A stretch of 64,000 nucleotides of DNA from Channallabes apus (Eukaryota; Chordata; Actinopteri; Siluriformes; Clariidae), in assembly GCA_030522415.1 (NCBI GenBank), contig CM060113.1:17879651-17943650 (forward strand), read 5' to 3'. Below are positions 51,191 to 63,340 of this stretch, piece by piece. The translations under genes and the position numbers were made by a program. Below the pieces are notes generated by a model, which saw only the letters and a list, made by a program, of their open reading frames with translations, was not told the DNA's origin and made no database searches. Position 1 is the first letter of the stretch. Each line of letters begins with the position of its first letter.

Positions 51191-54100
51191 GTGAGTGTCA
51201 CATTAGTGTATTTGTGTGAACGTAATGTATACACTGCCTTAAAATTCCCGGAAGTTAGTGCGACCCAAAAGCTGTATAGCGTCATCAGGTTTTCAAAAGT
51301 GATGCTAAATTGTCTCTGAGACCCACTAGTAACGTCCCCCAAAATCCCCATTTATACGCAACTTTTTCCCTACAGTTTCCGATGGGGGCTCTTAAAATGC
51401 CTCAAACACACACACGGCATGAGCCAAACCTGTCAGAATGAGTAGTTTGTTTGTTGCCTTTTCCAGCACCTGCTTTCCTGCTGATCCCTCGGCCAATTTG
51501 TCATCATCACATTTGGGGCGGGTTAGTGGTTGGCAACTTCTTACAAGAATGTTAAAAGAGTGTAGACGGCACTTGTTTTATTTTAATTGAGTGCAGTAAA
51601 TGTTTTGGTTGGGGGGGGGAAACATTTTTTGAATCATATGTGAAAATTGTGATCTCATGATTTTAAAAGGATGTGGATTAAAAAAAAAACTGTCATCTCA
51701 TGATTCACAATTTTGTCAAGAATCGTCCAGCCTGTTCTCGTATGTATTCAATGTTCAATGTTTGTATACACACACACACACACACACACACAGCTCGTGC
51801 ATATAATTATTATTATATTATGTATATCTGTATATGTTTTTAATGGGCAACCCTGATTTAACATCTGTTTATTTCAAAACCATTAGTTAAATGTCACACA
51901 TTAGTTTATGCATTACTATGTTTTTGAGAGCGAAGTGCTATCTAATGGTGAAACCTTAAAATGAATAAATAGGGCTTTAATAGGCATGAATATTGTGAAA
52001 TGTAGAGACATATTTCTGGTGCTGGGAGAAAGAGGGACCACTGGTAACTGCACAATGACTGCCTGGAATACAGATACTGTAGGAAACTGAATGGCCTTGC
52101 ATCTGTACGTCACACCAATCAAGCTTTTTTATTCCCCAAACTATTGCTGCAGTTGGAAGCATACACTTTTCTTATATACCTTTGTGTGCAGCAGTGTTTT
52201 CCCTGCAATTTGCTGGAAATAAAGGACAGACTCAAACAATTTTTATGCTCTACTTGCAGCAGCCCTGCTCTGTGAGGCAAAGTCATCCAAAACACATTTT
52301 ACAACAATGTTTGTATCATGTAATTTATTGAATATTAACAGTGAAAATAGAATGTTTATATGGTTAAAAAATGTTTGAATGTGGAGGAAGTCTTGGAAGG
52401 CTTGTGTTTATTCAGTCCCAAAAAATTACAACAGGAAACAGATCTGTTCCAGATCCAATGCTTTATCTCAGTCAGGTTTGAGGTTTTTTGGTGTGTGTGT
52501 GGTTGTGTCTGTCTCTTTCTGTCTTTCTCCAACTGTTGATATGTGTGTATTGTTATGAATGCATGTGAGTGCTTGCTTGTCCCATTAGCTCTGCAAAGCA
52601 TTGTTTCTTTGTTTTTCACTCATGGGCGTCACTGAAAATATTAAATAAGTGTACTCATGGTAAAACGACATGTGCAAATCGTTACCCATTCCATTAGTTT
52701 TGTTCAGAGACTGGTCTTGAAGAGTCAGCAAGATGTGAAATATGCAGATATTTTGTGATAGTGGGAGAAAAAGATGAACCCTTTAAACACAGCAGCATGA
52801 CTGCTCTTTTATTTATTTATTTAATTTGGTAAATTAGTTTTTTTTGTATTTGAATATTCATGTCACAAAAACCGTGTGCAGTTTTTTAATACATAATCTA
52901 GATGCAGTCTTGTCCAAGGTCTGTCTGGCCAGACCCAGGTCTAAAATGCAGCCACTGCATGATTCTGCCTCTGTATACCAAAGCAAATTTCCCCGTAAGA
53001 AATAATGGAAACTCTGTTGATTCATCCCACAAAAAAAAATATTAATCTAAAAATAATTAATACAAAATATACAGAAAAAATAAAACACATTTACCAGCCC
53101 TTTTGGTCTCCCTGAGACGGAGCTTGGGTGACGATTACCCATAATCCCGCAGTGTGAGAGAGAGAGAGAAGAATCATTGGCTCAGTTGTGAGTGTGATGC
53201 ACGGCAGACAAAGCGCATGTGTTTTACTCGTATGTTTATCAAGTAAAAATTTATGAAAATTTTTTGCTTATCTTGCAGACCAAGTTACTCGCAATCCAAG
53301 GTTCCACTGTGTTCCGCATCTTGATCTAGCTATGGCCACCACACATAACTTTGTATATCCTACCTTCTCAGACATAGAATATGTGTCCCCGGAATGTCAC
53401 TTGGCCTCCCATGAAGTTCCTACTTTTTAGTCACAGTCCAGCACTCTGCAACAACACTCCCAATGTCTCTAGGTGATTAAAGTCACTTGGCCCCTTATTA
53501 AAATGTCATCCAGGTAAATTGCCACATGTGGAATAGCCTGCCAAACTCTATTTTGCACTGAAATATAGCAGGACGTGAAGAGACCTCCAAAGGAAAAATC
53601 TAATAAGTGAATAAGTTGTATTTAGCTTGGGAGATAAATGCAACAAGTTAGATATGAGTTTTAGCTTTGGTGAGTCCTACTTTCACTAGTGGTAAGTCTT
53701 TTATAGTTTTCCTCTTAAGAACAACTGTAACAGACCCTAAAATCTCCACCTTTTATTCAGTGTATGTTTTAGCTTTATGGGGCAATTCTGCAGCTCTGTC
53801 CCCAGCTTTTTAATATCGGATTCATTCATTACAGTTACCCTGCAACCTGTGTCCACCTTGAACTGTGTCTTTGTCCCATTTACGCTCAATGTCATGGTGA
53901 GACATGGATGTTACTTTTGGGAGTTGATGCTATACATTGTAATCATTTCCTCTTCACCTTTTGAGTTCTTTTCTTCACTCTCACTGATATTTGGCCTTGT
54001 CCCTTTTTTCACATCTTCTGTCTTTCTTCACCATTTAACTGTGAAGTTTTCCTGGCAAACGTTCAGATTATGTTACAACATTGTTTTGTTCACCATCGCA

Positions 54101-54390
54101 CCTGTAGAATGTTTTGTGTTGATCGCCACTCCCAGTCGCGTTACCACTATCTTATGCACCTGCTTGTTTCTCACAGATAGAGAGGTTTCTAAAAAATGAG
54201 CTTGCAATTCCTGCTCCAGTGAGGCTCAAAGAATGAAGGAAAAATTTTCACGTCGACTTGATAAATCGAATGATAAATCATTGTTCACACCCCGTACACT
54301 ATTCACAGTTCCTTTTGAGCTGAGCAGTTATGCTCCCCATTCATACTGTAATAAAAATAGTTCAATTCCTTCCATCGTGACCTGTAGAGG

Positions 54391-54423
<33 letters not shown>

Positions 54424-57400
54424 TATACACACACATTTGTTTGTTTACTTTTGGTAAAATATTGTAATTGTGGAAGGTAACCCTTGGCATGAGTGTTTGC
54501 CATATTATTGTATGGTCCGTGCTTTATTTATTACATTTTGAATATAATATTTAAACATAACTACATGTGTATCCTATACATTGTGCAGTTTCCTGTAGCT
54601 CTTACAGTTAAGGATGACTTGAATGATTTTAAGAAGACAAAGGATGACCATGAGCCTGATCCTAAGGAGTTGGATGCATTTGATCCGAACTCCAAGTGGC
54701 AGACTCTCAAACCAGGTCAGTGGTCTCTCTCTCTCTCTCCTTCACTCTCATTATTTTAATGTATTCTTCTTTTATTATTATTTGTTTTTATGTGTGTGTG
54801 TGCGCGTGCATAAAATGACTGACTATTTTGTTTTTTTTATCTTTTGATGATTGATGCAAGTCAACAGGTTTTTGTGACTGGAAAAATTTATGACTATGCT
54901 TGTCATGCATGTTTTTTAATAACATGGCAACCAACAAAGTACAAGTAACAACAATTGTACTGTAAATGTACACACATGCATAATAAGTAATATTGTACAA
55001 AAAAATGTACACACATGCATAATAAGTAATAAACATATTATTTTAATGTTTAAATTACTTTGTTAAAGCACCTTTCTTTATAATACACAACTTGGTATAC
55101 CACTGTTGCATGATGTTTTTTAATAACATGCAAATGTTAAGATACGCCTGTTTTGCTACCCTTTCTCAGAGCCCTGACACAAAAAATATGAAAGATGTTG
55201 TTACATGCAGGGAGTAGCAAGTAAAATATTCATGAAGCTTCTTACAATAGAAGTCATACATGCACATACACTTAGGTTGAAGTCATTAATGCTGATTTTT
55301 AAACCACTACACAGTTTTCTTGTTGGCAAACAATAGTTGTGGACATCTATTTTATACATGACACAAGTCATTTTTCCAAAAGTTGTTTGCAGCCATCGTA
55401 TCCAATGATAATTTTTTATGTCGTCCTCACTCATAGTTTTGTGGAAAGAAAAAAAACATTGTTTTCATTTTTCATTTACCTATCGCAAAGACTTCAGAGC
55501 TGATTTCAAATCGGGAGACATTGGGAGAGCTTAGCAAATTAGCCTCCGTGGAAGGGGCTTAATAGAGTGGTTCAGGGAAAGTCTAAAAACCATGTTGGGG
55601 AGGTATGTATTGTATAGTACTTAACTTTGGTAATGAGACTAGAGATATCAATGTTGATTATGCATTTCCTATTGTAAAATTACATTTCTTTAGTAACGTT
55701 TTTTGTAATCAGTTACCATTAGCATGATAGGAGAGAGATAACATTATGCACAGGGGCTTAAATATTTCTCGGCTTTATGCCCTGCTACAGAGGTTTCTGT
55801 AAATAACAGGCGTATCTTAACATTTGCATGAATGTAAAGTACAGACAAAAAGAGAGTTGTCAAAATCTACCTTGGTATGCCTATTGTACAGAGTTTATAT
55901 TTGTCACATTAACAAATTGTATTTACTTTGTTGCAGATCAAACGGTTCCTGCAGGCTCTCATGTTCGGTTGAATCTTCAGACAGGACAAAGAGAGGTCAA
56001 GCTTGGACATGGAGAATATCTGCTGGGTCAGAAGAGGTATGGTAGAATACAATATCTCTAAAATTGACTTGTGGCTGGAATGACAACACAGTAATATCAC
56101 TTTCCCCCAGTTAAGCAGTTTTTCTCTAGCACCAGTTTCATTATTCAGGTGTCATATCCCATGCTGTCAGAAGACTGTTGGATCTTTTTTTGGTTTCTCC
56201 TCTTACTGTATTTTGTTTGGCCATCAGGCTGCAGGTTTACATGATGTATCTGTTGCCTTAGCATTGACCAATTTAGAGAAGCAGTATCTATTTTGGTCAT
56301 TTACTGTACATCTAGGTGCCGACCTTGACCGGAATCAGTAATCACACCACACAAGGTCCTTTTACCACTGCATATGATGAAATAGAAAGGCCATCCAGAG
56401 TTACTGTGTGATCACAAATAGCGAGAAGCGCTTTTCATGGCCAGAGTACCAATACAGTGGAACCTTCTGGAAACGTGTTTATATATCAAAACACTTACAT
56501 TTACATTTAGGCATTTGGCAGACGCTCTTATCTTTTTTTTTTTTTTTTTTTATCTCATTACACATCTGAGCAGTTGAGGATTAAGGGCCTTGCTCAAGGG
56601 CCCAACAGTGGCAACTTGGTGGTTTAAACCTGGGATCTTCCGAGCCATAGTCCAATGCCTTAACCACTGAGCTACCCCTGGCCCTTGTGTATATAAAAGC
56701 GAATTTCCCCCATTAGAAATAATGGAAACTCCGACAATTCATTCCACAATCTAAAAATTGTTTTACAGTTAATAAAAAATCAAAAGTAAAAATAAATCAA
56801 GTTAACCTGCACTTTACCTTTTGAAAAGAATTGTGGCTGTAGTGATTGGGACCAGAGAGAGGAGATGGAAGGGGCCTACTGTGTAGGATGACTTTCTCTC
56901 TCTCACACACACACACCAGTTTACTGATAGACTTTCACTCAACCAAGCGCGCACACTCACAGGCACATGGACACCCACTGCAGACAGGGGGTATGGCAAC
57001 TGTGTAGGACGACTTTCTCTCACACACACAAACACACACACACACACAGGCATTAAAAAAATTCTTTACGCGCACACGTGGTCACAGTGTTGTAGTAAAC
57101 AGTGTGCCACATGATACTCGTATATCAAGCCTAGCTCCGTTATTAAGTCAAGAGTTATTAAAAATGTTTGCTCGTCCTGCGGAATACTTGCAAACCGGGT
57201 TACTCGCAATCCGAGGTTCCACTGTACTTCTATCTTGTCAGAATTAAGTGTAAGGAAGTTAATAAGCATCCAGTGTCAAATTGCCTAAATTTATTAAGAT
57301 GGTGTCTTCCATCTGGCTTTGCTGAAACACACATCTGCATAACAGTGGAAAATCCTCTGCTGTGCTACCCAGAGGAATATGTAGAGAACATGGCATTGGC

Positions 57401-60400
57401 TATAATGAGGCATAAATGTGAATGATACATTTTCTTAATGTTTATCCTATGTAGGTGTGAGCATAACTGCTGTGCTACTGCCTTTTCCAGGATCTTGGAG
57501 ATACTGTAAACGGGAGGTTGGATATCAGCCTGTAGTTAGATAGCTGAAAGGGGTAAACCTCAGGTTTCTTAATTATGTATTTCATAACTGCTAATTAGGT
57601 ACTAGTACTGTGCTGAGGAAAGAACTGAGTGTTTTTAAAACAGGATTTATTACACACGTTCATGGTTATGCTGAAAAGATGACATTAATTCAGACTTCTG
57701 AAGGCTTCTAGAATAATCTAAATGTTTTGAATTAATCTAACAGATTATTACCTAAATCATTATTTATTAAATTGTCTGTTTTAAAGTTTAAAGTCAGATT
57801 TTTTTTCTAATATTTTCAATCTTGTCAAAGTTCATGAAATCCACACTACTTTTTATTGATGTGGTAGTTTTATTACTATTTAATTTTGCTACAGTATTAA
57901 ATAAAAATGATTGATATGAGGGCACCAAGTACCTCCCATCCCTCCCGTCTAAGAGAGCTCGGCCAATCAACTTTTTCCTGGCCTCTGGCTGCATAAGTGT
58001 CAGGCTTTTGCTGACAATTACCTTAAGTTTATGCAAAGTGTCAATATTTGCACTGTTGACCCTTTTTATTTTATTATTTTTTTCAAGACATCTGCAATAG
58101 ACCTTGTGATATCCCTGGATAACAACCAAATCACTCCTTCAGCCACTGCCCGCAATCTTGGGGTAACCGTGGACAATCATCTGTCATTTTCCCCACACAT
58201 CGCTAACCTTACTCGCTCTTGTAGATTTCTTCTTTACAATATCAGAAGAATTCGCCCATTTCTTTCTTCACAGGCTACCCAGGTGCTTGTTCAGTCCCTT
58301 GTTATTTCAAGACTGGACTACTGCAACTCACTCCTGGCAGGTCTGCCTCTGTCCACGATACGTCCTCTGCAACTGATCCAGAATGCAGCAGCACGTCTCG
58401 TTTTTAACCTCCCCAAGTTCTCCCACACCACCCCACTCCTCCGCTCTCTGCACTGGCTTCCTGTAGCTGCCCGGATCAAATTCAAAACGCTGATGCTTGC
58501 CTACAAAGCTAAAAATGGCCCAGCACCACTTACCTCTCTGCTCTAATCACACCACGCACTGCACCACGTTCCCTCCGATCCTCCAGCACTGCTCGCCTCA
58601 TCCCACCATCTCTCAGGGATCGAGGGCGGCATTCATCCAGGCTCTTTTCTGTTCTGGCACCTAGGTGGTGGAACGAACTTCCTCTAGATGTCCGTACAGC
58701 AGAGACTTTAACTATCTTTAAACGACGACTCAAGACGCATCTGTTTCTCCAGTACTTGGACTAACCTCCCCCCCCCAACCCAAAAAAATAATAATAATAA
58801 AAAATAAATCCCTCTTCCCAGTTGTGTTGGACTAATGGCACTTAATTATTAACCTAGTTAACCCAGTGTAAGTATGTATCCAGTGATGTAAACTTTAAAG
58901 CACTTTTTGTAAGTCGCTCTGGATAAGAGCGTCTGCCAAATGCCTAAATGTAAATTTGTTCTGGCATGGTATCAATCGACATGATGGCAGCCCATTCTTG
59001 CATAATAAATAAATATAAATTAATGCAATAATTTGTGGAGTTTTGTTTGTCCACCCGCCTCTTGAGGGCCTCTCCAGGGTTTCCTGGCCTTGGACCCAAA
59101 ATTTCGATGTTTTGTTCCCCAAGCCACCAGCAAGGTGTTGGAAAAGGCATTGTTTGTCAGCAAGCTGTTTTTGGATGGTTGAGAGAAGTTGCTTTCAGAG
59201 GATGCATTCACATGATTGGTAGGGATGCTTTACTCTTAGCATGGCTGTGTCCAAGGCAGATGATCCCCAGTGCATGAAAAACAGTTAATGCAAAATATGT
59301 TTAAAGTAGATTCTTTAAGTATAAATTATGATGATTGCTCTATAAAGAATCCTAAAGTGTCCCGACTTCTGATAAAGATTATTTGCAGCTGTTTCCTTTT
59401 CTCCCTGAAGCACTCCAGGAATGCTTAAAAGGCCAACCCTGCTATTGACTTCGCATGAACTAAAACAGGCTGTAAAGAAGTTTAAAGGAGTAGATGGCAA
59501 AAAGGATTCAGAGCAGGTATGCTAACAATAATGGCTGAATAAACATATTTTGTATTTAATTTGTTTGTATTTAATGGTATTTGTGGCAATGGTATTGTAG
59601 GGCAGTGAGATTTCACCATCTCTGTTTCGCTCAATGGATGACCTTAAAAGAGACTTGGCCATGTTGGACTTGCTGGTGGAAACAGATGTCCAGATTATGA
59701 GTAAACTCTTGTCCAAGTTGAATAGCACTAGCACTACCATGGACCAAAGGGTGGCTGCTCTACTTGACTTGGAGTACCTTGTTCATCAGGTAAAAAAAAA
59801 TAATCATATTTATCTACAGTATATCTATTAATACAGTGGTGTGAAAAACTATTTGCCCCCCACCTGATTTCTTATTCTTTTGCATGTTTGTCACACAAAA
59901 TGTTTCTGATCATCAAACACATTTAACTATTGGTCAAATATAACACAAGTAAACACAAAATGCAGTTTTTAAATGAGGGGTTTTATTATTTAGGGAGAAA
60001 AAAAATCCAAACCTACATGGCCCTGTGTGAAAAAGTAATTGCCCCCTGAACCTAATAACTGGTTGGGCCACCCTTAGCAGCAATAACTGCAATCAAGCGT
60101 TTGCGATAACTTGCAACGAGTCTTTTACAGCGCTCTGGAGGAATTTTGGCCCACTCATCTTTGCAGAATTGTTGTAATTCAGCTTTATTTGAGGGTTTTC
60201 TAGCATGAACTGCCTTTTTAAGGTCATGCCACAACATCTCAATAGGATTCAGGTCAGGACTTTGACTAGGCCACTCCAAAGTCTTCATTTTGTTTTTCTT
60301 GAGCCATTCAGAGGTGGATTTGCTGGTGTGTTTTGGGTCATTGTCCTGCTGCAGCACCCAAGATCGCTTCAGCTTGAGTTGACGAACAGATGGCCGGACA

Positions 60401-63297
60401 TTCTCCTTCAGGATTTTTTGGTAGACAGTAGAATTCATGGTTCCATCTATCACAGCAAGCCTTCCAGGTCCTGAAGCAGCAAAACAACCCCAGACCATCA
60501 CACTACCGCCACCATATTTTAGTGTTGGTATGATGTTCTTTTCCTGAAATGCTGTGATATTTTTACGCCAGATGTAACGGGACGCGCACCTTCCAAAAAG
60601 TTCAACTTTTGTCTCGTCGGTCCACAAGGTATTTTCCCAAAAGTCATGGCAATCATTGAGATGTTTTTTATCAAAATTGAGACGAGCTTTAATGTTCTTT
60701 TTGCTTAAAAGTGGTTTGTCCCTTGGAAATCTGCCATGCAGGCCGTTTTTGCCCAGTCTCTTTCTTATGGTGGAGTCGTGAACACTGACCTTAATTGAGG
60801 CAAGTGAGGCCTGCAGTTCTTTAGATGTTGTCCTGGGGTCTTTTGTGGCCTCTCGGCTGAGTTGTCTCTGCGCTCTTGGGGTAATTTTGGTCGGCCGGCC
60901 ACTCCTGGGAAGGTTCACCACCGTTCCATCTTTTTGCCATTTGTGGATAATGGCTCTCACTGAGGTTCACTGGAGTCCCAAAGCTTTAGAAATGGTTTTA
61001 TAACCTTTACCAGACTGATAGATCTCAATTACTTTTGTTCCTGAATTTCTTTGGATCTTGGCATGATGTCTAGCTTTTGAGGTGCTTTTGGTCTACTTCT
61101 CTGTGTCAGGTAGCTCCTATTTAAGTGATTTCTTGATTGAAACAGGTGTGGCAGTAATCAGGCCTGGGGGTGACTACAGAAATTGAACTCAGGTGTGATA
61201 AACCACAGTTAAGTTATTTTTTAACAAGGGGGGCAATCACTTTTTCACACAGGGCCATGTAGATTTGGAGTTTTTTTTCTCCCTTAATAACGTAAACCTT
61301 CATTTAAAAACTGCATTTTGTGTTCAATTATGTTATCTTTGACTAATAGTTAACGGTTTTTGATGAGCAGAAACATTTAAGTGTGACAAACATGCAAAAG
61401 AATAAGAAATCAGGAAGGGGGCAAATAGTTTTTCACACCACTGTATATACTGTATTAATAAGTCTTGCTAAACATAAACTTATAAGAAGAGGCTGAAATA
61501 AGCAATAAACCTATTAGTACAAAACTGTAGCAACATTTTTAATTTTGTGTCTTTCCTTTTTAATGATAGCAATATGGGTAAAAATCAAGTGCATCACAAA
61601 TTGATTTTTGTATTTTAGGTGGATAATGCAAATAATCTGGTGGTAATGGGTGGAATACAGCTGATAAATGATGCCCTAAACAATACAGATTTTAGACTTC
61701 AGGAAAATGCTGCATTTGTGCTGGGATCAGCTGTTTCTAGGTATAACAGCAAAAATGCTATTAGGCTCTGTTACAGTTTTAAAATATGTATTAAGTATTA
61801 ATTTAATGCACAGAATGGGATAATTCAGTTTTTTTTGTTTTGTTTTCAGTAACCCATCTGTTCAAGTTGTAGCTTTAAAGTATGGCACCTTACAGAAGCT
61901 GTTGACTATGCTTGCAACCCCACGACCAATGTTGGTTAAGAAAAAGGTAACCAACCTTTTAATGCTCCCACCCAGCACAGAATTTTTTGAGTGCCTTATT
62001 TGTCCCTCAGTCAATTTTACATGTTGAAAATTCTTATGATCGAGTAAGTTATGACTCTGCAATAAGATCTATGATTGATCAGGGTTCATACACTTTTAGA
62101 CCAACTCATTTCATTAACTTGTAGACATACATTAGGTGATTGTGAACTGATACATGTGTCTTTGAGATTTAAAATTTCACTTTTATTTTTGCAGTAAATA
62201 TTAAATAAATAATAAAGCTAAATATTAATACCTCAATAGTTTGTCCGTCAAGCTCTTCATATTCACATCTGTACAGTTATCAACCTGCCTCATCTTTGTG
62301 TTAAGGTTCAAAAATTCTGTTCATTCTATGTCTAGACAGCCTTAAAAAAAAGGCTTAAGTAAGATTTACATTTTAATTAAATGCATGTGTGCCAAGGTTA
62401 CTGTCCCATCCTGTATCAAAACTGTGGTACTACAATTAAAAGTGAATATAATTTTAGTGTGTAGCGCTGTCCCTCTGACTAGTGATTAACTAACTAACTA
62501 GTGATTTTAGCCTACAGTTAAAAATACGCTTCGCCTTACTGTATTTAAGAAAATATCAGGCTTTTCTGCTGGCCTTACATTTATCCTCTAACTCTTTATA
62601 TTTGAATCTAGTTTTGAAGTGATTACTTAGATGAATACTTCCTGATATGATCATTATATTTTCTATTGCATCATTGTGATCAAAACTCGGAATTACATTT
62701 TTCCATCACACAAAAATCTTGCAGCTTACCACACAGCAAGTCTGGCAGCCACTGATTATTTCACTTGTGGTAGACCAGCACTACAGTGGAAACAACAAAA
62801 GTAATGTCACAAGCTCTGTAGGGACAAACAGTATATATTTTTATAACTTTGTGTCTCTTTACCTCCATCTTATAGCAGCACTTTTTAGAGCCATTTTCAA
62901 TGTAAAAATTACATTGTAAATACAATTAATGATAAGTTTTAAACTGTCCTTATTAGGTGTTATTTGCATTGGCATGTATGCTACGTCACTTCCCTCTTGC
63001 TCAAAGTCAGCTTGTGAAGCTTGGTGGATTCCAGGTGCTACTTGAGTTGTTCCAGGCACAAGAAACCAAGAGTTTCCGTGTGAGGATCATCACATTGCTG
63101 TATGACATGATTACTGATAAGGTCAGTATTGTGTAATTCTGCATGTGTATTCAGATAAAAAAAAAAAAAGAATCCTAGTACTGAGTGTGTATGAAATGAT
63201 GATGAAGAGAATACCATGAAAAAGAAAGTTTTCTCCTTCTACATGTAAAGTGAAATATTTCAAGCCTTTTCCATTTTACATTGGATGATTAAAGCTT

Positions 63298-63340
<43 letters not shown>

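Noticed and set aside
56600..56684. tRNA gene on the minus strand
   Set aside because: It is the tRNA-derived head of a SINE with a LINE-type tail, not a free tRNA gene.
59418..59516. sil1 exon 4 starting at 59419
   Set aside because: This acceptor would join to exon 3 with an immediate stop (R-N-A-stop); the acceptor at 59410 keeps the frame.
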